Origin: Pseudomonadota bacterium | GTDB taxonomy: Bacteria; Desulfobacterota; Desulfovibrionia; Desulfovibrionales; Desulfovibrionaceae | DNA: 64,000 nucleotides | Assembly: GCA_023419375.1 (NCBI GenBank) | Contig: JAEZYD010000024.1 | Span: forward strand, 27,622-91,621 | Direction of reading: 5' to 3' | Shown: positions 1 through 7,941 of the stretch, one piece after another | Layout of the letters: each line of letters begins with the position of its first letter | Position numbering within the stretch: position 1 is the first letter of the stretch | Translations under genes and position numbers: made by a program | The notes under the pieces: generated by a model | The model's database searches: none | What the model was told of the DNA's origin: nothing | Seen by the model: the letters and a program-made list of their open reading frames with translations, nothing else

Positions 1-230
1 CGGGCCTTATGAGCATGCTCTGCATGCTGGCGGCGCTGGCCTTCAGCGGCGTTTCCCTGCTCAAATACGTCATGGGCGAAACCATTCAGGGTTGGACATC
101 GCTGATTATTGTGGTCTTGCTGCTGGGTTCTGTGCAGCTGTTCTGCCTGGCGCTGGTTGGTGAATACCTTGCAAAGATCTTTACCGAAGTGCGCCACAGA
201 CCCCGCTACATCATCGCCAAAAAGCTGTAG
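1..230 (+). CDS. Glycosyltransferase family 2 C-terminus (partial)
   Basis: Only the last ~76 codons are present; the gene enters from the left edge in the frame whose codons start at base 3. The fragment has two hydrophobic helices (about LCMLAALAFSGVSLL and LIIVVLLLGSVQLFCLALVG) followed by the motif GEYLAKIFTEVRHRPRYI. That is the typical C-terminal end of membrane-anchored polyprenyl-phosphate glycosyltransferases (GtrB/ArnC/DPM1 type), which move a sugar onto a lipid carrier at the inner membrane. The catalytic domain lies outside the window, so the sugar cannot be named. It converges on the minus-strand anfA-like gene. Confidence 0.75.
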   Translation, partial: GLMSMLCMLAALAFSGVSLLKYVMGETIQGWTSLIIVVLLLGSVQLFCLALVGEYLAKIFTEVRHRPRYIIAKKL

Positions 231-285
231 ACGCAAGCTGTATGGGAATAGTGCGGCCCTCGACCACGAACTTTGAGAAAGCCGC

Positions 286-1875
286 CTAGCCTTCGGCGCG
301 AAACTGCCTGTACGTCAGGTTGAATTTCTTCATGCGCAGCCCCATGCTGCGACGCGTCAGGCCGAGGTTTTCTGCGGCTTTGCTGGTATTGCCGCGACAG
401 CGCCGCAGGGTCTCCACCAGCATATCGTATTCTATGGAAGCCAGCCGGGCCTCAAGACCTGTCGGTTGCGCTGCTTGCGGGGTTTCTGTCTGTTGCAGGG
501 CCAGCGGCAGATCATAGACGTGCAGCAAACTGCCCTCGGCCAGAATCACCGCCCGGTGGATGACGTTTTCCAGCTCGCGCACGTTGCCCGGCCAGGTATG
601 CCGCATGAGCAGATTCAGAGCCGCGGGTGAAATGCCCGTCAGATTTTTTTCCGTTTCACTGGCATAGTGGGCCGCAAAGTGTTCGGCCAGCGCCACCACG
701 TCATCGCCACGCTCGCGCAGTGGCGGAATCATGATGGGAAACACGTTGAGCCTGTAGAACAGGTCTTCCCTGAACGTGCCCGCCGCCACCATTTCGGCAA
801 GGTCCCTGTTAGTGGCCGCAACTATGCGTATATTTACGGCAATGCTACGGTTGCCGCCCACGCGCTCAAAGCAGCGCTCCTGCAACAGGCGCAACAGCTT
901 GGCCTGCACGCCCAGGGGCAGCTCGCCCACCTCGTCCAGAAAAATAGTGCCGCCGTCGGCCTCTTCAAAACGCCCCTTGCGAAAAACTGCGCCGGTGAAC
1001 GACCCTTTTTCGTGACCAAACAGTTCGCTTTCCACAATGCTTTCTGGCAGGGCCGCGCAGTTGCACTTGACGAATGGCCCGCCCGGCGCAAGCCCGCCGT
1101 AGTGCAGCGCATTGGCGACCATTTCCTTGCCTACGCCGCTTTCGCCCAGCAACAGCACCGTGGTGCGCGTGGCGGAAACCTTGCGGATAAGCTCGTACAC
1201 ATCCTGCATGGGACGCGAAATACCAATCATGTTTGAGGGATGAAAACGCTCTTTCAGATCGCTGAGCAGCAGGCGGGTGCGTTTTTCCCACTCGACCTTG
1301 TCAATATTTTCAACCAGATATAGCTCAACGGCATGGGCCAGCATCTGGGCCATGACGCTGAGCACATTCACATGCTGCTGAAGGGCTGATTCCGTGCGGT
1401 AGAGGCGGCTGGCGCTGATGGCGCCCAGCACCTTGCGCCCATGCCGGATGGGTACGCAGATGAAGGACATGTCCTTGTCGCGTTCAAGGGCAAGGCTGCC
1501 CGTGCGGTTCAAAAAAGCAGGTTCACTGCCTATTTTGCGCACGATGATAGGCTCGGCGCTTTCCACCACCTTGCCGGTTATGCCCTCGCCCACGTGGTAC
1601 ACGCCCCTGTCCTGCTCCGAGGGGGTCATGCCCATGCTGCGATAAACGAACACGTGGCCGGATTCACGGTGCAGCAGGCTTATCATGCCCCGCGCCATGC
1701 CCATCTCGCGGCGCATGTAGTCCAGCAGGCTGTCCAACGCGGCCACGATATCGTTTTGTTCAGAAAGCAATCTGCCCACGTGGAGCAAGAGCGCAATAAT
1801 CCTGCCACGGCAGGGTTCGGTCTCGCATTCGTGCAACAGGTCTACGGCTGGGGAATTCATGGTGAACCAGACCAT
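286..1875 (-). CDS. anfA: AnfA-type sigma-54 activator of alternative nitrogenase
   Basis: A 529-residue enhancer-binding protein of the NifA/VnfA/AnfA family. Residues ~25-185 form a GAF domain. The AAA+ domain starts near 215, with Walker A GESGVGKE (244-251) and sigma-54 contact loop GSFTGA (291-296). A Fis-type helix-turn-helix ends the protein. The N-terminus has two cysteines spaced C-x4-C (C17, C22, context HEC-ETEP-CR). Essential cysteines with the same spacing are known in Azotobacter AnfA, and VnfA uses N-terminal cysteines to bind an Fe-S cluster. The gene is the last of the minus-strand anf block and is the obvious activator of the sigma-54 anfH promoter at 8975-8990. The start is uncertain: a second ATG lies five codons in (1860), and neither has a clear ribosome site. 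Confidence 0.82.
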   Translation of the reverse strand: MVWFTMNSPAVDLLHECETEPCRGRIIALLLHVGRLLSEQNDIVAALDSLLDYMRREMGMARGMISLLHRESGHVFVYRSMGMTPSEQDRGVYHVGEGITGKVVESAEPIIVRKIGSEPAFLNRTGSLALERDKDMSFICVPIRHGRKVLGAISASRLYRTESALQQHVNVLSVMAQMLAHAVELYLVENIDKVEWEKRTRLLLSDLKERFHPSNMIGISRPMQDVYELIRKVSATRTTVLLLGESGVGKEMVANALHYGGLAPGGPFVKCNCAALPESIVESELFGHEKGSFTGAVFRKGRFEEADGGTIFLDEVGELPLGVQAKLLRLLQERCFERVGGNRSIAVNIRIVAATNRDLAEMVAAGTFREDLFYRLNVFPIMIPPLRERGDDVVALAEHFAAHYASETEKNLTGISPAALNLLMRHTWPGNVRELENVIHRAVILAEGSLLHVYDLPLALQQTETPQAAQPTGLEARLASIEYDMLVETLRRCRGNTSKAAENLGLTRRSMGLRMKKFNLTYRQFRAEG

Positions 1876-1966
1876 TGTTCAAAGTCTGCACCGGCTGCGC
1901 CGGCAGGGACAGCCCGGCTACGCGCCGGGCAAAAATCCCTGATTCCAATCTACCCCACGCGCCGGA

Positions 1967-2434
1967 TCACGCATAGTATTTCCCGGTGATTTCATGAATG
2001 GTGATTTCAACCACCGCCGTCATCTTGAGCATGTTTTCAGGATAGGCCGTGCCCACATGCTGGGGAGTGTGCTTGGCAACAACGGCATCGAGGGCGGCGA
2101 TCTTTACGTCGCGGTCTTCGACCACGGTGGCATTGCCTGTAATAATCACGCTCTGGTAGGCGGTGTTGGTGTCGCAGGGAGTGTCGGCCTGAATAAACGA
2201 GTGCGGGCCTTCAACTTCAAAACAGACCCTGGAATCGGCACGCAGATTTTTCAGCTTCTGCCCTGCCGCCAGACCATGAAAGTAAATGCGCCCGTTCATG
2301 CGCACAAAGTGCACAGGAGTAACGTAAGGGAAACCATTTTCTCCCAGCGTGGCAAGGTGCCCGACCTGAACAGCATCAAGCAGGGAATCCATCTGTTCAG
2401 TGGTCAGCGGGTGTTCTTTCATACGTAACTGCAT
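1967..2434 (-). CDS. PPOX-family flavin-binding protein (NimA-like)
   Basis: A 155-residue single-domain protein of the pyridoxamine 5'-phosphate oxidase-like split-barrel fold. The N-terminal stretch (GHLATLGENGFPYVTPVHFV), the YFHG segment and C-terminal ITGKYYA match small FMN- or heme-binding PPOX/NimA proteins. These include nitroimidazole-resistance reductases and many uncharacterised flavoproteins. The start has a strong GGAGG seven bases upstream. It sits between the anfA-like gene and the cyclotransferase-like gene on the anf strand. A redox role linked to nitrogenase is possible but rests only on position; the substrate is unknown. Confidence 0.7.
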   Translation of the reverse strand: MQLRMKEHPLTTEQMDSLLDAVQVGHLATLGENGFPYVTPVHFVRMNGRIYFHGLAAGQKLKNLRADSRVCFEVEGPHSFIQADTPCDTNTAYQSVIITGNATVVEDRDVKIAALDAVVAKHTPQHVGTAYPENMLKMTAVVEITIHEITGKYYA

Positions 2435-2745
2435 GGTTCCTCCAGGGTAAACGGATACAGAGAGCTCGGTGCGAACGCAAATTCCTGCATGCCCGCAGTC
2501 TTTATCGACAAAATATCTGACTGTAAAAACCGGGCATTCCGGAAAGCACTTTTTTGCGGATATGCTCCCAGAAAAATCCTTTTACGTCAGGTCAGAGTTA
2601 TTTCAAAGTAAAATTACCATGCAATCTTCTTATATCCCTTAGCGTATTTTTATCTTTCTGACACGCTTGCGGCATAACACAGGCATAATGCCTTGCGGCA
2701 TACCCGGTGTGAGGGCGCGCCGGACAGAAACCGGACCACCCGGCC
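2435..2745. other. Intergenic region, no gene seen
   Basis: These 311 bases lie upstream of the PPOX gene and downstream of the cyclotransferase-like gene. They are more AT-rich than their surroundings. I found no convincing sigma-54 element, RNA gene or coding frame; only a weak promoter region for the PPOX/anfA pair is plausible. Confidence 0.4.
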
Positions 2746-3336
2746 CTATCCGGCGCACTCTGCGCAGGTAGACTCGCGCAGTACGCCCCGAAGCTGCGTA
2801 TCCCGCCTGGGCACAGGATACCGCGCTGGCGTGCTCTGCAACTTTTCAAGATAATTCACATATGCGCCAGGCAGGCCGTTGGCCCGTGCGCCAGCAAGGA
2901 TATGGGCCAGATACTCGCTGCTTGGTGCTACGGCCTGCCCCAGTACATCTTTTTTGTACAACACTGCCGTATGCTCACGGCCTGTCGCATCCACCACCAG
3001 CACAGGATAATGAAAGTACGCCCCGCCGCCGTCCAGCCGCACGCTGCACCACAAATCAAGGCTTGCGGCATCGCTGAACGACAGCTCGTACAGCACGCCC
3101 CACACCGCCTGCTCCTTGTCTGGCCCCGGCGTCTGCACCACGGTTTCCTGCCCGCCGTCCCACACTCGGTTGCGCCCATAAAAAGCCAGCCTGTATCCCG
3201 GCAGACAGGCCGCGCAGACCACGCGGGCGGCAGAGCAGCGCTCAGCCATCTGCTGCGGGTTCATGTTGGAGCCGTAGGCAAAATAGTACTGCCTGTCCTT
3301 ACGCCCGTAGTGCGCAAAGCCCGTGGTGATATCCAT
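2746..3336 (-). CDS. Gamma-glutamylcyclotransferase-like (AIG2/GGCT) protein
   Basis: A 196-residue protein that opens with the family signature YYFAYGSNMN (about residues 12-21) and continues with a GGCT-like core (LYELSFSDAASLD, YVNYLEKL). GGCT enzymes cyclise gamma-glutamyl groups to 5-oxoproline, but many fold members have other or unknown substrates. The frame stays open upstream into anfK. The ATG at 3336 is chosen because the fold starts there and AAGG lies about 8 bases before it. It is the first gene after anfK, 124 bp away and on the same strand, so it may be co-transcribed with the nitrogenase. A role in cofactor or subunit maturation is speculation. Confidence 0.75.
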   Translation of the reverse strand: MDITTGFAHYGRKDRQYYFAYGSNMNPQQMAERCSAARVVCAACLPGYRLAFYGRNRVWDGGQETVVQTPGPDKEQAVWGVLYELSFSDAASLDLWCSVRLDGGGAYFHYPVLVVDATGREHTAVLYKKDVLGQAVAPSSEYLAHILAGARANGLPGAYVNYLEKLQSTPARYPVPRRDTQLRGVLRESTCAECAG

Positions 3337-3367
3337 GACGCATGCCTTTTGTAAACAAGCGGATTTT

Positions 3368-3430
3368 TGTTCCCGGCAAGGAAGGCAAATTTTCACAGGT
3401 GCTGAAAAGCCCGCCTGACGCCGCCAGCAA
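3368..3430. repeat. Degenerate copy of the structured repeat family, after anfK
   Basis: Within the anfK-to-cyclotransferase gap, GGCAAGGAA (3375-3383) is followed by a short stem TTTTCA/TGAAAA (3390-3395 with 3403-3408), then TGACGC and CCAG (3416-3427). The order and the flanking motifs match the better copies at 7942-8071 and 30960-31080. The GTAC-containing loop is missing, so this is either a decayed or shorter form, or a chance resemblance. Confidence 0.35.
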
Positions 3431-3460
3431 CGACTTGCCAGATATTCTGGCGCGCGGCCT

Positions 3461-4849
3461 CTACCAGACGTTGAGAATCCATTCCTTGTTCTTCTTGTAT
3501 TCCATGTCGGTAAACAGGGTATTTGCCATGTTCTCGGCCAGCCACATGGCCCCGGCGTAACCCATGACCGGATAACGGTACAGGCCCGCGCGGTCGTAGG
3601 TGGGAAAGCCAACGCGCAGCATGGGAATATTGTTGTCCATGGCTGCCCAACGGCCCTTGGAGTGACCGAGAATCAAATCCAGCTCAAGTTCCTTGCGCTT
3701 CAGGCGGCCGTCCAGATCCCACAGGTCGGCGTTGGTGACCACTTCCATCTTCCAGTTGACCTTTTCCACCATTTCCTTGAGGCGCGGATCATTGGCGTAG
3801 CGGGAGTTGTCATCGCCCAGCAGCAGGAGCTGGGGCTTCATTTCAAGGTCAATGCAGAACTGCGCCAGACCGATGACCAGATCGGGGTTGCCGTAGATAG
3901 CCACCTTTTTGTCGGCCAGAAACATGTGGGCCACATCGGTGATGGCGTCCAGGGCAATGCCGCGCTCGTGCACCAGCTCCTTGGTGAGGGGCTTGCCCGT
4001 GAGCTGCGAAACCTGCTTGAGGAAAATATCCGTATTGCGGATGCCAATGGGCGAAGGGCCGATGACCGTGGGGATATCAAATTCCTTGTGCAGATATTCC
4101 GCAGCCTTGCCGCCTTCGTACCTGTTTAGGGCAATGGTGCCCAGGGCATTGGCGGTGTCCTTGAGGTCGGCAATGGTGGTGCTGCCGTGCGACTTGCCCG
4201 AGCCGTCAGGCAGCAGGGGCGAATCAAAACTCTCAATTTCAAACAGCACGTTGGCGTCCACGTCCATGAGCTTGAGCAGATGCTTGAGCTCCTTGACGTC
4301 GCCGGGGTTTACCCAGCCGGTGACAAGGTTAAGCTTGCCGTTGGGTTCGCCCTTTTCCGCAAAGTGGGTGATGATGTCGCGCACGGCCACGTCATAGCCG
4401 CTGATCATGCTGCCCACAAAGCTGGGCGTGTGGATGGCGATAAGGTGCACCTCGCGGCCCGCGTACTTTTCCTTGAGCAGGCCGTTGTTGAGCTTGGTCA
4501 CCACGCCGTCGATGTCATCGCCGATGACCTCGGTGGAGCAGGTGGAAATGATGGGCACCACCTTCACTTCGGGGTAGCGCATCAGCAGCACGTCCACGGC
4601 CTCTTCCACGCGGTTGGTTGCGCCGAATACCGCGCCGTCTTCGTGCACCGAGGACGAAGCGATTTCAAAATTGTCCTTGAAGTGCTGCGAAAACAGCAGG
4701 CGCACAAACATAACGCAGCCCTGGCCGCCATGAACAATGGCGATGCAGTCCTTGATGCCAATGCTCGCGTACTGCGCGCCGCAGGGCTGACAGGTGAATA
4801 TGGGATTGATGACCCCTGCCCTTTCCTTTTCCATAATTTCGCAAGACAT
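3461..4849 (-). CDS. anfK: Fe-only nitrogenase beta subunit AnfK
   Basis: A 462-residue protein, the normal AnfK length and shorter than NifK. With AnfD and AnfG it forms the FeFe protein that reduces N2. Likely P-cluster cysteines are visible in FTCQPCGAQYASIG, in GGQGC and near STCSTEVIGDD. The start context AAGGA with 6-base spacing supports the ATG at 4849. It is the last structural gene of the anf operon and is separated from anfG by 172 bp holding a hairpin. Similarity to NifK-type proteins is family-wide; the assignment to the Fe-only type rests on the AnfD sequence and the presence of anfG. Confidence 0.93.
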   Translation of the reverse strand: MSCEIMEKERAGVINPIFTCQPCGAQYASIGIKDCIAIVHGGQGCVMFVRLLFSQHFKDNFEIASSSVHEDGAVFGATNRVEEAVDVLLMRYPEVKVVPIISTCSTEVIGDDIDGVVTKLNNGLLKEKYAGREVHLIAIHTPSFVGSMISGYDVAVRDIITHFAEKGEPNGKLNLVTGWVNPGDVKELKHLLKLMDVDANVLFEIESFDSPLLPDGSGKSHGSTTIADLKDTANALGTIALNRYEGGKAAEYLHKEFDIPTVIGPSPIGIRNTDIFLKQVSQLTGKPLTKELVHERGIALDAITDVAHMFLADKKVAIYGNPDLVIGLAQFCIDLEMKPQLLLLGDDNSRYANDPRLKEMVEKVNWKMEVVTNADLWDLDGRLKRKELELDLILGHSKGRWAAMDNNIPMLRVGFPTYDRAGLYRYPVMGYAGAMWLAENMANTLFTDMEYKKNKEWILNVW

Positions 4850-4975
4850 GGCAGTTCCTTATGTGAGGCCGGGCTGGCCCGGCGCTTGGCTGTTGTGAAA
4901 AGCAGTCTTCGGCTCCTGACAGGAACATGCCTTTCAGGCCAGGCCGCATGTATTCAGGGGATCACCCATTTTTGT

Positions 4976-5010
4976 CTGTGTCCGGCGGCAGAAAAGGCCC
5001 CCGGACACAG
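4976..5010. repeat. Hairpin between anfG and anfK
   Basis: A perfect 10-bp inverted repeat, CTGTGTCCGG (4976-4985) with CCGGACACAG (5001-5010), just downstream of the anfG stop on the minus strand. There is no good T-run after the stem in the transcript direction (only isolated Ts). RNA processing or stability is therefore more likely than full termination. Confidence 0.6.
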
Positions 5011-5021
5011 GCACGACAAAC

Positions 5022-5375
5022 CTAATACTTGGGATCTGTCAGCTCCAGGTTCAGCGAACCGTGGATGGTCAGAAAATCCAGCCGGGTTTTGGCTGCGGCC
5101 ATAAGCTCGCGTATGTCGTCCTTGCCCATGCTGACGAGCCAGGGGTTTTCGCTCGTTAGGCCACGGGCCATCATGACGGCGTCCACCCAGTAGCAACGGT
5201 TTTCCGGCGATTCGATATCCGGTTCTTCGCCGCAGAGTATCTGCATGGTCTGGGTCATGATGCCCTCGTTCTGCCGTTCCCTGTCCCATGCGCGGGAGTG
5301 GAACTGCCAGAGGCACTTTTTCATGATATAGTCGATGACGACTTCTACATTTTCGCTAAGGGTTCCGGCACTCAT
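5022..5375 (-). CDS. anfG: Fe-only nitrogenase delta subunit AnfG
   Basis: A 117-residue protein matching the delta subunit found only in V- and Fe-nitrogenases. Typical segments are VIDYIMKKCLWQFHSRAWDR near the start and a C-terminal LDFLTIHGSLNLELTD. It has no counterpart in Mo-nitrogenase, so it proves the alternative type. It binds the catalytic alpha subunit and is required for activity. A strong GGAGG lies 7 bases before the ATG. It lies 45 bp after anfD and is read in the same operon. Confidence 0.93.
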   Translation of the reverse strand: MSAGTLSENVEVVIDYIMKKCLWQFHSRAWDRERQNEGIMTQTMQILCGEEPDIESPENRCYWVDAVMMARGLTSENPWLVSMGKDDIRELMAAAKTRLDFLTIHGSLNLELTDPKY

Positions 5376-5420
5376 GCTGTTCCTCCGCAGTGGTGGGTCT
5401 GGTGGCTGGCCGCAGGGGGC

Positions 5421-6971
5421 TTACACTGCCTGTAAAAGCGGTTCGGGATAGGGCGGATATTCCTTGCTGCGCAGGTGGGTCACGCAGTCGTAGCCGCCGG
5501 AGTATTCCCGCTCGCCAGCTTCGTCCTTGATGTCCCGCCCGCAGACCATTTCCTGGGTCATGAAACCCTGATCCAGCGGATACTCGTCCTTGGTAATGTC
5601 GATTTTTGCCAATTGGTGGATGGGCGAGTACACGGCATTGTAAATATCGCGGGCAAAGCGCACCCAGCCTTCAAATCCCTTCCACGGGCCGTTGTGGTAG
5701 GCGTGGGCGTTGAGGTAAGGCACCAGCACCTTTTTTGCCACTTCGCCGGGGCGTTTGCCGGTAAAGATTATGTCGGCCTTCCAGTCTTCCATGGCCTCCA
5801 GGCCTTCAAGTTCGTTGGGGTCGTCAATGGCGAGGGTGCCCACCTTGGCGCGGGCAATACCCTTTTCAAAGTCGCCCTGGTGGCCGAACTTGGAGTAGAT
5901 GGAAACAACGTCCAGGCCCATTTCCTTTTCAATAATGTGCGCCCAGTGCCACAGCTTGGAACCGCCGGGCCACAGGCAGACCTTCACGCCCTTGAGGCGC
6001 TTGGCGTACCAGTCAAGCTCGGGCCGCCAGCGGGCGGTTTCTTCATCAATGATGGCCTGGGCTTCTTTTTCCAGCCCAAAGAAAAGGCCGATCTTGAGCA
6101 GGGATTCGCTCACCATCTCGTGACCGAAGCCGTCAATGTCGAGTCGCGGGGTGCCGTAGCGCACACGCAGTTCGTTGCAGATGTATTCCGCCGAGCGGGC
6201 GCACTCCAGCACGTTGAGCTGGGCCTTGTGCATGGCGCGCAGGTCGTCATACTTGCCGTTGCCGGTAAAGACCGAAAGCACCTGAATGCCCATGCGGCGA
6301 AAGTAGTCGCACATGATTTCCACATCGCCCTGAATATTGTAGTCGCCCACGTAGTTGATGACGTAACGGCTCTTGATTTCAGGTTCGACCGTACCCACCT
6401 TCTGATTGATCCAGGCGATATTGATCTTGTGGTGCCCGCCGGACTGGCTGGGGCCTGCAAAACCGGGAGAGTTGCACACAAAGATGTCCACTTCCGGCAT
6501 TTCTTCCATGATCTCCTGGGCCAGGGCGTTGATATCATCGCCGATGAGGGCCGAGGCGCAGGTCTGATAGATGGTCATGCGCTTGATATGCGGAAAAGCC
6601 TTGAAGGCCTCCTTGATGCTGTTGCGCAACTGGTCTTCCGCGCCAAAGACCACGTGCTTTTCCTTCATGTCCGAGGCGAAGGTGTACTTGAGCTGAAAGT
6701 TGCCGTCGTCGCTGATGTAGCGCTTGGTCTGCCATGTATCGTAGGTACAGCCCACGGGGCCGTGGCTCAGGTGAATCACGTCCTTCATGGGCGTGCCGAT
6801 CACGTGCTTGGCCCCGCAAAAGGCGCAGCCACGCTCGGAAATGCTGCCGGGGATGGTGTTCAGGTAGCCAAGCGGCAAACAGGTGGAAAGGTCATCGCTT
6901 TCGCCCTTGACCACGGCGTGCTTTTCCCGCTCGGGGATGCATTCGCTGCATTTAAAAAGATGGTATGGCAT
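5421..6971 (-). CDS. anfD: Fe-only nitrogenase alpha subunit AnfD
   Basis: A 516-residue catalytic subunit that carries the FeFe cofactor. The N-terminus MPYHLFKCSECIPEREKHAV is characteristic of AnfD rather than VnfD or NifD. Cluster ligands can be placed at ISERGCAFCGAK and GPVGCTYDTW (P-cluster side), LNVLECARS (cofactor cysteine) and NAHAYHNGPWKGFEG (cofactor histidine). It lacks the longer NifD insertions. AAAGGA precedes the ATG by 7 bases. Upstream, between nifI2 and anfD, is a ~130-bp palindromic element. The FeFe cofactor needs NifB and other maturation proteins that are not encoded in this window. Confidence 0.95.
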   Translation of the reverse strand: MPYHLFKCSECIPEREKHAVVKGESDDLSTCLPLGYLNTIPGSISERGCAFCGAKHVIGTPMKDVIHLSHGPVGCTYDTWQTKRYISDDGNFQLKYTFASDMKEKHVVFGAEDQLRNSIKEAFKAFPHIKRMTIYQTCASALIGDDINALAQEIMEEMPEVDIFVCNSPGFAGPSQSGGHHKINIAWINQKVGTVEPEIKSRYVINYVGDYNIQGDVEIMCDYFRRMGIQVLSVFTGNGKYDDLRAMHKAQLNVLECARSAEYICNELRVRYGTPRLDIDGFGHEMVSESLLKIGLFFGLEKEAQAIIDEETARWRPELDWYAKRLKGVKVCLWPGGSKLWHWAHIIEKEMGLDVVSIYSKFGHQGDFEKGIARAKVGTLAIDDPNELEGLEAMEDWKADIIFTGKRPGEVAKKVLVPYLNAHAYHNGPWKGFEGWVRFARDIYNAVYSPIHQLAKIDITKDEYPLDQGFMTQEMVCGRDIKDEAGEREYSGGYDCVTHLRSKEYPPYPEPLLQAV

Positions 6972-6984
6972 ATCAGTATCCTTT

Positions 6985-7117
6985 ACGCGGTCTAGAGCCG
7001 TTTACGAATGAAATGAGGTAACTGCTCTGCAAGGATTTTTCTGAAAATCCTTGCCGCGAAATGCGAGCAGGCTTTGCCTGCCGTAAATGAGCATTTCAAG
7101 TGGTACACGGTCTAGAG
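6985..7117. repeat. Palindromic element flanked by direct repeats, between nifI2 and anfD
   Basis: CGGTCTAGAG occurs at 6988-6997 and again at 7108-7117. Between the copies lie a perfect 11-bp hairpin (GCAAGGATTTT 7029-7039 with AAAATCCTTGC 7044-7054, loop TCTG) and nested stems (GAAATGC/GCATTTC around GCAGGC-TTT-GCCTGC, 7058-7097). Outer TTTACG (7001-7006) pairs with CGTAAA (7082-7087). The nifI2 stop codon lies inside the right-hand direct repeat. It looks like a mobile palindromic unit that settled inside the operon, or a structured RNA. Confidence 0.65.
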
Positions 7118-7483
7118 AATGGCCGCGGTTCCCATTTCGCCGGTGCGCACCCGCAGGGCCTGTTCAACCGGGCACACAATGATCTTGCCATCGCCGATGC
7201 CGCCCGTCTGGTTGATCTTGACGATGGTGTTCACGACCCTGTCCAGCATGTTGGCGGGAACCACAATGGAGAGCAGCCTTTTGGGGACGTACATCATGCC
7301 TTTGTAGCTCCCCATGCCGCGCACGATGGGGCTTATCTCCACTGAAACTTCTTCGGCGATGCCCTTCTGCTTGCCCCGCCCGAATACGGGGATGACGCTC
7401 ATGCCCGGAAAGCCCATGCGGTCCAGGGCCTTCTTTGTGGCCGTCACCTTGTTGGGACGGATGATGGCGATAATCTCCTTCAT
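7112..7483 (-). CDS. nifI2: PII-like nitrogenase regulator NifI2
   Basis: A 123-residue GlnB/PII-family protein. It starts MKEIIAIIRPNKVTATKKAL, has the NifI-type segment FGRGKQKG in the T-loop region and the C-terminal PII signature GGIGDGKIIVCPVEQALRVRTGE. It is longer than NifI1, as usual. In archaea and anaerobic bacteria NifI1 and NifI2 form a complex that blocks the nitrogenase alpha-beta protein when fixed N is plentiful and lets go when 2-oxoglutarate and ATP rise. The place between nifH-type and nifD-type genes is the classic one. Confidence 0.92.
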   Translation of the reverse strand: MKEIIAIIRPNKVTATKKALDRMGFPGMSVIPVFGRGKQKGIAEEVSVEISPIVRGMGSYKGMMYVPKRLLSIVVPANMLDRVVNTIVKINQTGGIGDGKIIVCPVEQALRVRTGEMGTAAIL

Positions 7484-7558
7484 GGCGAACTCCTGAACTG
7501 TATTGCCTCAATGCTGTATGAAAGCGCCTCTGGCGGCACAAAAACAACGGTGGTTGCG

Positions 7559-7876
7559 CTAGATGCCTTCCTGCCCGGTGCGGATGGTCAGCACCCGCTC
7601 CACCGGCGACACAAAAACCTTGCCGTCGCCAAAATTGCCCGTGTTGGCATAGCTCTGCACCAGTTGCAGCACCTGATCCACGTGCTCGTCCTCCACCACC
7701 ATCATGAGCAGATTCTTGGGCAGCTCATCGTAGTGCACGCTGCCGCTGTCCAGCCCTTTCTGCTTGCCGCGCCCAAAGGCCTGAATTTTTGTCAGGGCCA
7801 CAAACCCTGATGCGGCAAGGCCCTCCACCACATTTTCGGTGCTCTCTGGCCGAACGATGGCCCGTACCATTTTCAT
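7559..7876 (-). CDS. nifI1: PII-like nitrogenase regulator NifI1
   Basis: A 105-residue GlnB/PII-family protein with FGRGKQKGLDSGSVHYDELPKN in the T-loop region and the signature NFGDGKVFVSPVERVLTIRTG at the C-terminus. It pairs with NifI2, encoded 75 bp downstream. Together they should switch the FeFe protein off after ammonium addition, in place of the DraT/DraG system, of which there is no trace here. It follows anfH after a 195-bp spacer containing a large hairpin. Confidence 0.92.
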   Translation of the reverse strand: MKMVRAIVRPESTENVVEGLAASGFVALTKIQAFGRGKQKGLDSGSVHYDELPKNLLMMVVEDEHVDQVLQLVQSYANTGNFGDGKVFVSPVERVLTIRTGQEGI

Positions 7877-7941
7877 TGGCGGCTCCTTTGGAGTTATTGA
7901 TGCTGTCGTTTCCGCTCAAATTTTTTCATGTGCGCTTGCGT

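Noticed and set aside
5421..6971. Vanadium nitrogenase (VnfD) instead of AnfD.
   Set aside because: The N-terminus and several internal segments follow the AnfD pattern, and AnfO, specific to the Fe-only system, is present.
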